Below, one piece after another: positions 10,089 through 19,307 of a DNA stretch of 64,000 nt. How positions within the stretch are numbered: position 1 is the first letter of the stretch; the number at the start of each line of letters is the position of its first letter. Below the pieces are notes generated by a model. It searched no databases and was not told where the DNA came from. It saw only the letters and a list, made by a program, of their open reading frames with translations. A program made the position numbers and the translations under genes. This DNA is from Parabacteroides sp. FAFU027 (GTDB lineage Bacteria; Bacteroidota; Bacteroidia; Bacteroidales; UBA7332), in contig NZ_JAKZKV010000004.1 in NCBI RefSeq assembly GCF_022808675.1, positions 329,884 through 393,883 of the forward strand. The letters are read 5' to 3'.

Positions 10089-12104
10089 ATGATGAAGAAA
10101 TTTTTATACGCCATGGCGTTTTTCTTATTTACATTGAGTGTCAGCGCTCAAACTGTATGGCTGGATCAGCTTGATCTTAGTGCAGCCACACAAGGATACG
10201 GAGTGCCTTCCAAGAACAAATCACTCGATGGTAAACCAATGACTATCGCTGGTCAGGTTTTCGAAAGAGGATTCGGAACGCATGCAGTGAGTTCGTTGAC
10301 CGTATTGTTAGATGGTAAAGCAAAATCGTTTTCTGCTCAGGTTGGTATCGATGATGAAGTAAAAGGACACGATCCGGCTGCTGATTTTGAATTGTATGCC
10401 GATGGCAAGAAGATCTGGTCAAGCGGAACTATGCGTCTTGGGGATGCTGCAAAATCATGTAATGTAACTCTTGATGGTGTGAAAAAACTTGAGTTGGTCG
10501 TTGCTGATGGCGGCAACGGTAATTATTACGACCATGCCGATTGGGCGAATGCCAAATTTGAAATCAATGGAGCAAATACCTTGAAAACATTTAGTCCGGT
10601 TTCAAATGTACCCTATATTCTTACTCCTAAAGCATTAGCTACACCCAAACTGACAGGCCCAAAGGTTTATGGTGTGCGTCCGGGTTCCCCATTCCAGTTC
10701 CTTGTGACAGCGACCGGGGATCGTCCAATGACGTTTTCGGCTAAAGGGCTTCCTAAAGGGTTGACTATAAATCCGAAAACGGGTATCATAACAGGTAAGG
10801 TATCTCAAACTGGTACTTATACTGTTTCCCTTGCCGCTAAGAATGCAAAAGGAACAGCGCAAAGAAGCCTTTGTATCGTTTGCGGCGATCGTATTGCACT
10901 TACACCTCCAATGGGCTGGAATAGCTGGAACTGCTTTGCGAATGAAGTTTCTGCCGATAAAGTAAAACGGGCAGCCAATGCGCTTGTAAAAAGCGGATTG
11001 GTTAATCATGGCTGGAGTTATATTAACGTAGATGACTTTTGGGAAAATAACCGTGACTCGAAAGACCCTTCGCTGCGTGGCAAGTTTCGTGACGAAGCCG
11101 GATATATTATTCCCAACACACGCTTTGGCGACATGAAGGCTCTTGCTGATTATGTACATGGTCTTGGCCTGAAAATCGGCTTGTATTCCAGCCCCGGTCC
11201 ATGGACCTGCGGAGGTTGTGCCGGAAGTTTCGGTTACGAAAGACAGGATGCCGAAAGCTATGCAAAATGGGGTTTCGACTACCTGAAATACGACTGGTGT
11301 AGCTATGGTAATGTGATCAATGGACTGCCTGAAAATGACCCGAACAAGGTTTCTTCATTATCATATAATGGAGGAAATGAACTGAATACTGCTATTAAGC
11401 CATATAAAGTAATGGGCGATTACCTTCGTAAGCAGCCTCGCGATATTGTTTACAGCCTTTGCCAGTATGGTATGTCGGATGTCTGGAAATGGGGCGATTC
11501 AGTGAGTGGCAACTGTTGGCGTACCACCAATGATATTACCGATACCTGGGTAAGTGTAAAAAACATAGCACTTGATCAGGATAAGTCGGCAGCTTGGGCA
11601 AAACCGGGCAACTGGAATGATCCGGATATGTTGGTCGTGGGTACTGTAGGTTGGGGAAATCCTCACAAAAGTAAGCTTAAACCAGATGAACAATACCTTC
11701 ACATCAGCCTCTGGAGTTTGTTTTCAGCACCGCTGCTTATCGGTTGCGATATGGAACAATTGGATGATTTTACCTATAATCTATTGACCAATGACGAGGT
11801 GATCGAGGTAAATCAGGATTCATTGGGAAAACAGGCTACCTGTTTGCAAACTATCGGTGAGTTACGCATTTATGTAAAAGAACTAGAGGATGGTACCAAA
11901 GCAGTCGGTTTCTGTAATTTCGGCCTTGATTCAGTTGACTTGTCATACAAAGATTTTGCAAAACTCGGAATATCCGGCAAGCAGATTGTCCGTGATTTGT
12001 GGAGACAAAAAAATGTATGCAAAGTTTCAACATGGAATGACGCTCTTTCAGTAAAGATACCGGCTCATGGGGTGCTACTCTATAAATTTACTTCTGTTAA
12101 ATAG
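10089..12104 (+). CDS. NPCBM-Ig-GH27 alpha-galactosidase
   Basis: A predicted secreted alpha-galactosidase of family GH27. Domains in order are a signal peptide (1-20), an NPCBM domain (about 24-160; LSAATQGYG, ERGFGTHA, VVADGGNGNYYDHADW), a putative Ig domain (about 190-270; FSAKGLPKGLTINPKTGIITG) and the GH27 barrel from PPMGWNSWNCF (about 276) to the end. The nucleophile is D402 in KYDWCSYG and the acid/base is D482 in RTTNDITDTW. The PGNWNDPDML motif is also present. The NPCBM here is in normal order and serves as an internal reference for the permuted version in the GH27 at 4362. It probably removes alpha-galactose decorations in the periplasm. A possible start two codons later (ATG 10092) makes little difference. 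Confidence 0.94.
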   Translation: MMKKFLYAMAFFLFTLSVSAQTVWLDQLDLSAATQGYGVPSKNKSLDGKPMTIAGQVFERGFGTHAVSSLTVLLDGKAKSFSAQVGIDDEVKGHDPAADFELYADGKKIWSSGTMRLGDAAKSCNVTLDGVKKLELVVADGGNGNYYDHADWANAKFEINGANTLKTFSPVSNVPYILTPKALATPKLTGPKVYGVRPGSPFQFLVTATGDRPMTFSAKGLPKGLTINPKTGIITGKVSQTGTYTVSLAAKNAKGTAQRSLCIVCGDRIALTPPMGWNSWNCFANEVSADKVKRAANALVKSGLVNHGWSYINVDDFWENNRDSKDPSLRGKFRDEAGYIIPNTRFGDMKALADYVHGLGLKIGLYSSPGPWTCGGCAGSFGYERQDAESYAKWGFDYLKYDWCSYGNVINGLPENDPNKVSSLSYNGGNELNTAIKPYKVMGDYLRKQPRDIVYSLCQYGMSDVWKWGDSVSGNCWRTTNDITDTWVSVKNIALDQDKSAAWAKPGNWNDPDMLVVGTVGWGNPHKSKLKPDEQYLHISLWSLFSAPLLIGCDMEQLDDFTYNLLTNDEVIEVNQDSLGKQATCLQTIGELRIYVKELEDGTKAVGFCNFGLDSVDLSYKDFAKLGISGKQIVRDLWRQKNVCKVSTWNDALSVKIPAHGVLLYKFTSVK

Positions 12105-12136
12105 ATGTGTGTCATTTAATAGATAAGCCTTGAAAA

Positions 12137-12161
12137 GGATGGACTATAAAAAGCTCCATCC
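12137..12161 (+). terminator. Weak hairpin after GH27
   Basis: A perfect 7-bp stem GGATGGA/TCCATCC with an 11-base loop lies 33 bases after the GH27 stop. The T-run that follows is poor, so it may only attenuate transcription. Confidence 0.4.
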
Positions 12162-12285
12162 CCAACTTATTTTGATGTCTGAAAATGAATCTTCCATGTA
12201 ATATAGATAAGATGCAGATTTCATAGAGGTGGTCTGACATCACATAATAACAAATCTAATACATATAACTGATATTTATTTTAGA

Positions 12286-14667
12286 ATGAAAAAACACATT
12301 AGAATTTCGATCGTTTTTGGTCTTCTCTTTTTATTCGTTTCACTCAATCTGAAAGCACAGATAGAAGACTTGAAAGTAGGAACAACGACCCGGAAAATGT
12401 TGGTTTATGCACCTTCAAGTATTGTAAAGAACAGGCCCTTGCTTATCTCAATGCACGGGCTAAATCAGGATATTACATACCAGCAAAATCAGACACAATG
12501 GGAAACAGTTGCTGATGCAAATAATTTTGTCGTGGTTTATCCTGCCGGAGTAAATAATTCATGGGATCTTGGGGGAAACTCTGATACAGATTTCATTCTG
12601 GCTATTATAAATGAAATGGCTAATCGGTATGCTATTGATAGAGATCGCGTTTATCTTTCCGGATTTTCTATGGGAGGAATGATGACCTATCATGCAGCAA
12701 ACGTGATAGCTGATAAAATTGCTGCTTTTGCTCCGGTAAGTGGTTATTTAATGTCCGGCCCAAATACCAATAGCTTGAGACCAATTCCGATCATCCATAC
12801 CCACGGAACGTCAGATGATGTGGTTCCATTTAGTGGCGTGCAGGCTTGCATGGATGCTTGGGTTAAAAGGAATGGCTGTCCTACTACTGCTCAGGTTACG
12901 CAACCATACCCAAGCTCTAAACCAACGTCAAACGCAACAAAATATTATTGGGGACCAGGAACTGACAATGTAAGTGTAGTTCTTCTACGTATTGAGGGGG
13001 TAGGTCACTGGCATTCATCAAATCCTGCGGGGGTGAATACAAGTGAGGAGATCTGGAATTTTTGTAAAAACTACTCGTTAGGTTACGGTGTTCCCCGATT
13101 TGTATCAGCCTGTGTTACTGAAAACAATCCGAATCAAATTAATGTAAGACTTAGTAAATCACTAATCAATTCACAACCATTTACCGGATTCTCAGTGATG
13201 GTTGACAACCAATCAGCTCAAATCAGCAGCATTGCACTGGAAGATACATCTAAGTTGGTGATTAATCTGGTTAATAGTATTCAAAAGACCAATGATATAA
13301 AACTGTCTTATAGTGGTGGTAATGTAAAATCAATATATCAAAAAGCATTGTCGGCTTTTAGTAATGTTTCAGTCGATAACAATCTTATAGGAGCAGCACC
13401 TAAATTGGTTGAAGTCAAGACCAATGTTGGAGGTGATTCTCTTTTTGTAAAATTCAATATGGCAATGAAATTGCCGGATGATTTGTCTTCGCTTGCTTTG
13501 AATGCTACTTATAATGGAAAACTTCAAGTTCCGTTTAATAAATGTATTCTATCTCAAAATGACCCGACGCAGCTTATTTTCATTTTAAGCCAGAAAGTTT
13601 ATGCTGATTATTCTCTTTCATTATCCTATTCAGGGAATAATATTTCAACTACAGATAATGGGCTGTTAAAGTCATTTGTGGATCTTCCAGTCAACAATTT
13701 CTCTAAAGGATTACCTGTAACTATACAATCTGGTAAACTTGAAACTGATGGGGTTTCGATAACTCTATCTTTTTCAAAACCTATGGTTGTATCGAGTGAC
13801 CAGTATAAATATTTTTCGGTCAAGGTCAATGGCACAACATTTCCGTTGAAAAGTTGCTCTGCTTACATGAAAACAATCAACTTGACTATTTCAAATAACA
13901 GTATTCACTATGGGGATAATGTAATAGTTGGTTACACTCCGGGTAATGTTGTTTCTGCTGATAAAGGACCATTGACGGCTTTTAATAATGTTTCTGTGCA
14001 AAATGGAATGAATCCCCCGGCCTGGGTTCAATTACCTGCTAAAATAGAAGCAGAGGCATATACCGTACAATCCGGAACTCAAACAGAGCAAACAAGTGAT
14101 ACCGGAGGTGGACAGGATGTCGGTTGGATTGATACTGGCGACCGGATGGAATATGCTATTAATAATACTCTGACAAATTCACTTTTTGATTTTTCGTTTA
14201 GAGTAGCGTCTCCGTATAACGGCTGTAAATTTGATTATTATGTTGATGGTGTTAAGACAGGAACTATTACAATTCCTAACACTGCTAACTGGCAGAGTTT
14301 CCAGTCTGTTAATGCGACTGTAAATATTCCGAATGGGAAACATTATTTAAAACTAATCGCGACTTCCGGTGGATTCAATTTGAATTTTATAAATGTAAAT
14401 GTCAAGTCAACAGGGGTAAATGAATTAAACGTTAAGTCTGTTACAGTGTCTCCTAATCCGGTAAACGATAAGATTGTGATACAGGCTGGTGATTTTGTAT
14501 ATACAAAGGTGGAGATAATTGATTTGACTGGTAAACAATTGTATCTGACAAACAATAATGCCCCTGAGATTAAATTGCCTGTAAACATCGTTGATGGAGT
14601 GTATTTGGTGAGAATCAGCAACGATGTTCAATCTTGTCTGTCAAAAATTATCGTTCGGAGAAAATAA
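12286..14667 (+). CDS. Secreted multimodular esterase: esterase - SwmB-like repeats - CBM6 - T9SS tail
   Basis: Predicted xylan esterase, feruloyl or acetyl, of the PHB-depolymerase/CE1-like fold. After a signal peptide (about 1-25), the alpha/beta hydrolase (about 28-265) has SMHGLNQD, the nucleophile elbow GFSMGG (S128), HTHGTSDDVVPF with the likely acid Asp, and a His in GVGHWHS. Three SwmB-like repeats follow (about 270-365, 372-462 and 480-572; each has an xIxVxLSK/FSKP-type strand), then a CBM6 (about 585-705; IEAEAYTVQSG, YNGCKFDYYVDG). The C-terminus (VSPNPVNDKI, ending KIIVRRK) is a typical T9SS sorting domain. Export to the surface or medium is therefore likely. The substrate is inferred from context only. 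A related but simpler protein is at 36863. Confidence 0.88.
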   Translation: MKKHIRISIVFGLLFLFVSLNLKAQIEDLKVGTTTRKMLVYAPSSIVKNRPLLISMHGLNQDITYQQNQTQWETVADANNFVVVYPAGVNNSWDLGGNSDTDFILAIINEMANRYAIDRDRVYLSGFSMGGMMTYHAANVIADKIAAFAPVSGYLMSGPNTNSLRPIPIIHTHGTSDDVVPFSGVQACMDAWVKRNGCPTTAQVTQPYPSSKPTSNATKYYWGPGTDNVSVVLLRIEGVGHWHSSNPAGVNTSEEIWNFCKNYSLGYGVPRFVSACVTENNPNQINVRLSKSLINSQPFTGFSVMVDNQSAQISSIALEDTSKLVINLVNSIQKTNDIKLSYSGGNVKSIYQKALSAFSNVSVDNNLIGAAPKLVEVKTNVGGDSLFVKFNMAMKLPDDLSSLALNATYNGKLQVPFNKCILSQNDPTQLIFILSQKVYADYSLSLSYSGNNISTTDNGLLKSFVDLPVNNFSKGLPVTIQSGKLETDGVSITLSFSKPMVVSSDQYKYFSVKVNGTTFPLKSCSAYMKTINLTISNNSIHYGDNVIVGYTPGNVVSADKGPLTAFNNVSVQNGMNPPAWVQLPAKIEAEAYTVQSGTQTEQTSDTGGGQDVGWIDTGDRMEYAINNTLTNSLFDFSFRVASPYNGCKFDYYVDGVKTGTITIPNTANWQSFQSVNATVNIPNGKHYLKLIATSGGFNLNFINVNVKSTGVNELNVKSVTVSPNPVNDKIVIQAGDFVYTKVEIIDLTGKQLYLTNNNAPEIKLPVNIVDGVYLVRISNDVQSCLSKIIVRRK

Positions 14668-14701
14668 TTGATCTTGGCTTTTAATAGATACTACGTTATA
14701 A

Positions 14702-16633
14702 ATGAAGAATTATATTATAGTTTTTTGGGGGGTATTCAGTTGTTTGTCGGCTTTGTCTCAGCGGGTAGCTGTAACTTCTCCCAATAAGAAGGTTAGCGTA
14801 ACACTTTGTGTTCAGTCGAACACCGCAAATACCGGAGGTTGGTATTTGACGGTGGATTATAATGCTGAAGGAAAATCAACAACTGTCATTCCACAAATTC
14901 AACTTGGCCTTTTGCGCAGCGACCAGGATTTTTCCAAAGCGCTGAAATTAGTCAAGACGGGTAAACCGACCCTGATTCATGAAGAATATACGGTTTTGCA
15001 TGGCAAACGTGCGCATTGTACCAATGCAGCCAACGAAGTGACAGTTGCATTTGAAACTCCTTCAAAGGCGAAGTTGAACCTTATTCTGAGAGCTTACAAC
15101 GATGGTGTTGCTTTCCGCTACGAATTTCCAGAAAAATCCGGTTCGTTTGTGGTGAAAGACGAACTTACGGCTTATTCCATACCTGATAGTACCAAAAGAT
15201 GGCTGGAAAAATACAACCCGGCTAACGAAGCGCTTTATTCTCCTATGGCAGATGGAAAAGTGCAGCAGGACTGGGGCTATCCGGCGCTGTTCAATACTCC
15301 TGACAAATCGTGCTGGTACCTGATTCACGAAGCCGGTCTCGACCGTAACTACTGCGGGTCAAAACTTTCCAATGCCGGAAAAAGCACTGATTATAAAATT
15401 ACTTTTCCAGACCAATGGAATGGACGCGGAAAAGGAGAATCCCAACCGACCGTTACTTTGCCCTGGAAATCGCCTTGGCGTGTTATCATCGTCGGAGCGT
15501 TGTCCGATATTGTGGAATCAACGTTGGTTGATGATGTTTGTCCATCTTCTGTTGTAGCTAAAACCGATTGGATCAAACCCGGAATAGCTTCATGGAACTA
15601 CTGGTCGGATAATCACGGTACAAAGGACTACAAAACCGTGTGCGAGTTTGCCGATTTGGCCGCAGCGATGGGTTGGCCTTACACCTTGCTTGATTGGGAA
15701 TGGGATGCCATGGGCAATGGCGGAAAACTGGAAGATGCGATTAAATACATCAAATCCAAAGGTCTTAAACCACTGATGTGGTACAATTCAGGTGGAGATC
15801 ACACCTGGGTGTCGGCTACGCCAAAAGACCGGATGCTGACCCATGAAAACCGCGTGGAAGAGTTTGCCAAACTGAAGAATCTGGGAGTAGCAGGGGTGAA
15901 GATCGACTTTTTTGAAAGCGAAAAGCAGGACATGATTAAGTATTATCTGGATATTCTGGACGATGCTGCAAAATTTCAGATGATGGTCTATTTCCACGGT
16001 TGTTTGGTGCCACGAGGTTGGGCGCGGACCTATCCGTACCTGATGACATACGAAGGTGTTCGCGGAGCTGAATGGTATAATAACGGACCCGAATTCACCA
16101 CGACGGCACCCGAACATAACACCGTGTTGCCGTTTACCCGTAACGTGGTCGGCGCGATGGATTATACGCCGGTAACGTTTACCAATTCCCAGTTCTCGCA
16201 CACTACTTCATACGGACACGAGCTGGCTCTGAGCGTTGTATTTGAGTCTGGAATCCAGCATTTTGCCGACAGACCCGAAGGATATTCTACGCTGCCTGAT
16301 GCAGTCCGCACATTTCTGAAAGAGGTGCCGAATGTATGGGACAATACCAAACTGCTTGACGGTTATCCCGGTAAATACATCATTATTGCCCGTCAGAAAG
16401 GCAATGAATGGTACATTGGAGGCATTAGTGCTGACAACATGCGTGAGAAGAGAACAAAACTGGATTTCGGCTTTCTGTCTGAAGGTGTGAAATATAAGCT
16501 GACGTTGATTGCCGATGGCAAACACGATAAAGAGTTCGCTGCGCAATATCTGGTGGTAGATAAATCATCATCAGTAGATGTTAATATGCTCCGGAGAGGA
16601 GGATTTGTTGCCAGCCTGAGACCCTTGTTTTGA
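14702..16633 (+). CDS. GH97 glycosidase, probably retaining alpha-galactosidase type
   Basis: GH97 includes inverting alpha-glucosidases (SusB) and retaining alpha-galactosidases. The protein has 643 residues with a signal peptide (about 1-20), an N-terminal beta-sandwich (VTSPNKKVSV), the barrel (SWNYWSDNHG, LDWEWD) and a C-terminal sandwich. In GVKIDFFESEKQD, D402 is placed where the retaining enzymes have their Asp nucleophile, and E451 in TYEGVRGAEW is the likely acid/base. This favours the retaining branch, as in the Bacteroides alpha-galactosidase BtGal97a, but a beta-L-arabinopyranosidase is also possible in this branch. Spacing to the previous gene is 34 bases and to the next 31, so it is part of a tight operon. 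Confidence 0.9.
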   Translation: MKNYIIVFWGVFSCLSALSQRVAVTSPNKKVSVTLCVQSNTANTGGWYLTVDYNAEGKSTTVIPQIQLGLLRSDQDFSKALKLVKTGKPTLIHEEYTVLHGKRAHCTNAANEVTVAFETPSKAKLNLILRAYNDGVAFRYEFPEKSGSFVVKDELTAYSIPDSTKRWLEKYNPANEALYSPMADGKVQQDWGYPALFNTPDKSCWYLIHEAGLDRNYCGSKLSNAGKSTDYKITFPDQWNGRGKGESQPTVTLPWKSPWRVIIVGALSDIVESTLVDDVCPSSVVAKTDWIKPGIASWNYWSDNHGTKDYKTVCEFADLAAAMGWPYTLLDWEWDAMGNGGKLEDAIKYIKSKGLKPLMWYNSGGDHTWVSATPKDRMLTHENRVEEFAKLKNLGVAGVKIDFFESEKQDMIKYYLDILDDAAKFQMMVYFHGCLVPRGWARTYPYLMTYEGVRGAEWYNNGPEFTTTAPEHNTVLPFTRNVVGAMDYTPVTFTNSQFSHTTSYGHELALSVVFESGIQHFADRPEGYSTLPDAVRTFLKEVPNVWDNTKLLDGYPGKYIIIARQKGNEWYIGGISADNMREKRTKLDFGFLSEGVKYKLTLIADGKHDKEFAAQYLVVDKSSSVDVNMLRRGGFVASLRPLF

Positions 16634-16664
16634 GACTAACAAATAGATTATTAATTAAATATAC

Positions 16665-19283
16665 ATGGAAACAACAATGTTTAAGAATTTTGTAAAAGGC
16701 ATTTGTGTGTCTGCTTTTTTGTTGTTGGCTACAACATCCCGGGGGCAGCAGTTGCCCTATCAAAACCCGAACCTGAGTTCCGAAACGCGAGCCAAAGACC
16801 TTATTTCGCGATTGACGCTTACAGAAAAAGCGACACTGATGTGCGATCAGTCAGACGCAATTCCTCGTTTGGGAATTAAGAAATTTAACTGGTGGAGTGA
16901 AGCTCTTCACGGCTTAGCTAACAATGATAACGTGACTGTATTCCCCGAGCCAATCGGGATGGCCGCCTCTTTTAACGATGCACTACTATATCGTATTTAC
17001 AGTGCAGTTTCCGACGAAACACGTGCCAAATACAACGAGTCAATGATTAGAGGGGAGGAAAATAAACGTTTCCTGAGCCTTTCTATTTGGACTCCCAATG
17101 TAAATATTTTTCGAGATCCTCGTTGGGGACGTGGACAAGAAACTTATGGAGAAGATCCTTACCTGACTTCACGCATGGGAGTTCAGGTCGTAAAAGGTCT
17201 GCAAGGACCGGAAGATGCCAAATACAGAAAGTTGCTGGCTTGCGCCAAACATTTTGCTGTTCATTCAGGGCCAGAATGGAGCCGACATACATTAAATGTA
17301 AATAATGTAGATCCCCGGGAGTTATGGGAAACCTATTTACCTGCTTTTCAGTCATTGGTTCAAAAAGCGGATGTCCGTGAAGTTATGTGCGCCTATCAGC
17401 GCCTGGATGATGAACCTTGTTGCGGTAGTAACCGTTTGTTGCAGCAGATTCTTCGTGACAATTGGGGATTTAAATACCTTGTTGTGTCAGATTGTGGAGC
17501 GATTGCCGATTTTTATACAACTCATAAAGTCTCTTCAGATGCGGTTCATGCTTCTTCCAAGGCTGTATTGGCAGGTACCGATGTGGAATGTTTCTGGGAC
17601 AAATACCCTTTTAAAACACTTCCTGAAGCTGTTTCAAAAGGACTGATTTCGGAGGAGGAAATAAATAAGCATTTGTTGCGTGTGTTGGTCGGACGTTTTG
17701 ACTTAGGAGAAATGGATGATGCTGCAATTGTACCATGGTCTAAAATCCCGGTTTCAGTCGTGAATAATCAGGAACACCGTCAATTGGCTTTAGATATGGC
17801 ACGTCAGACAATGACATTATTGCAAAACCGTAATAATATACTTCCACTGGAAAAATCTTCGAAAAAGATTGCTGTTATTGGGCCTAATGCGACAGATGCT
17901 ACGATGTTGTGGGGTAACTACAATGGAAAACCTGTACGGACTATAACTATTCTTGATGGTATCAAAACAAAACTATCTGCTGATAGGATAATCTATGATA
18001 AAGGTTGTGACCTGGTAGAAGATAAAGTAACCGAAACATATTTTCCCAAATGCTCTATCGATGGAAAAAAAGGATTTAAGGCGACTTACTGGAATAACAA
18101 GGATTTGAAGGGTGATATAGTTGCAACTCAGCAAATAGAAACTCCGATAAAAATGACTACCGCCGGGCAGCATGAATTTGCAAGTGGAGTTCGGTTGGAA
18201 GGTTTTTCGGGGCTTTACGAGACCGAATTTATTCCTGTAAGTAGCGAAGAAATTGTTTTTAAATGTGGCGCTACCGGTTCTTTTGAATTGCTGGTAAACG
18301 GTGATACGTTGGTTAAGTACACTACCTGGAAAACCACTCCATCAAGAATCCCATTCAAAGTGGAGGCCGGTAAAAAATATAAGATCGCGATTCGATATGC
18401 TCAGCTTGATAATTGGCAGGCTAATCTCGAGTTTAACTTTGGAAAAGATGTTGATGTTGATTACACAGATCTGTTGAATAAGCTAAAAGGAGTTGATCAG
18501 GTGATTTTTGTGGGCGGCCTATCTTCTCAATTAGAAGGAGAAGAAATGCCGGTATCGTATCCCGGGTTCAAAGGGGGAGACCGTACCGATATTGAGCTCC
18601 CGGCAGTTCAGCGTAATTGCCTGAAAGTATTGAAGCAAGCCGGTAAAAAAGTAATTTTCATCAATTGTTCTGGCTCAGCCATCGCCCTAACGCCTGAAAC
18701 GAAAACCTGCGATGCTATTCTTCAAGCTTGGTATGGTGGCGAATCGGGAGGTCAGGCTGTTGCCGATGTGCTTTTCGGCGATTATAATCCTTCGGGAAAA
18801 CTCCCTGTTACATTTTATAAAAGTTCCGATCAGTTGAAAGACTTTGAGGATTATTCAATGAAAGGGCGTACCTATCGCTACATGACCGACGCGCTATTTC
18901 CTTTCGGTTACGGCTTGAGCTATACCAAATTCGTTATCGGCAATGCTACCCTCGATAAAAATACGCTGAGTGCGAATGAGGCTGTAAAAGTGACGATTCC
19001 GGTATCCAATACAGGCAAGCGTCAGGGAACAGAAATCGTGCAGGTGTACGTTCATAAGGTAAATGATGTGGAAGGTCCGCTCAAAACATTGAAAGGATTC
19101 CAGCGTGTAAGTCTCAATGCCGGACAAAAAACAAACGTTACTATCGATTTGCCCGCCTCTTCCTTTGAATTCTACGACTGGAGCCAACGCAAAATGATGG
19201 TTACTCCGGGCGAATATGAAATATATTATGGCAATAGCTCAGATGCTAAAGACCTGAAAAAAACTACCGTTGTCATTCGATAA
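16665..19283 (+). CDS. GH3 beta-xylosidase-like enzyme with PA14 insert
   Basis: GH3 exo-enzyme, most likely a beta-xylosidase that finishes xylo-oligosaccharides. A beta-glucosidase is less likely from the NWWSEALHG motif and the context. The signal peptide ends near residue 28. The N-terminal barrel carries DPRWGRGQETYGEDP, KHFAVHSGPE and the nucleophile D276 in VVSDCGAI. The second domain is interrupted by a PA14 module (about 469-595; KATYWNNKDLKG, FELLVNGD) and resumes with GLSSQLEGEE and GGESGGQAVADVLFGDYNPSGKLP. A Fn3-like domain ends the protein. The first ATG (16665) is taken, but ATG 16677 (MFKNFVKG) would give a more typical signal peptide. No T9SS tail is visible, so it is probably periplasmic. 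Confidence 0.93.
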   Translation: METTMFKNFVKGICVSAFLLLATTSRGQQLPYQNPNLSSETRAKDLISRLTLTEKATLMCDQSDAIPRLGIKKFNWWSEALHGLANNDNVTVFPEPIGMAASFNDALLYRIYSAVSDETRAKYNESMIRGEENKRFLSLSIWTPNVNIFRDPRWGRGQETYGEDPYLTSRMGVQVVKGLQGPEDAKYRKLLACAKHFAVHSGPEWSRHTLNVNNVDPRELWETYLPAFQSLVQKADVREVMCAYQRLDDEPCCGSNRLLQQILRDNWGFKYLVVSDCGAIADFYTTHKVSSDAVHASSKAVLAGTDVECFWDKYPFKTLPEAVSKGLISEEEINKHLLRVLVGRFDLGEMDDAAIVPWSKIPVSVVNNQEHRQLALDMARQTMTLLQNRNNILPLEKSSKKIAVIGPNATDATMLWGNYNGKPVRTITILDGIKTKLSADRIIYDKGCDLVEDKVTETYFPKCSIDGKKGFKATYWNNKDLKGDIVATQQIETPIKMTTAGQHEFASGVRLEGFSGLYETEFIPVSSEEIVFKCGATGSFELLVNGDTLVKYTTWKTTPSRIPFKVEAGKKYKIAIRYAQLDNWQANLEFNFGKDVDVDYTDLLNKLKGVDQVIFVGGLSSQLEGEEMPVSYPGFKGGDRTDIELPAVQRNCLKVLKQAGKKVIFINCSGSAIALTPETKTCDAILQAWYGGESGGQAVADVLFGDYNPSGKLPVTFYKSSDQLKDFEDYSMKGRTYRYMTDALFPFGYGLSYTKFVIGNATLDKNTLSANEAVKVTIPVSNTGKRQGTEIVQVYVHKVNDVEGPLKTLKGFQRVSLNAGQKTNVTIDLPASSFEFYDWSQRKMMVTPGEYEIYYGNSSDAKDLKKTTVVIR

Positions 19284-19307
19284 ATGAAATAACTATTCAA
19301 AATACCA

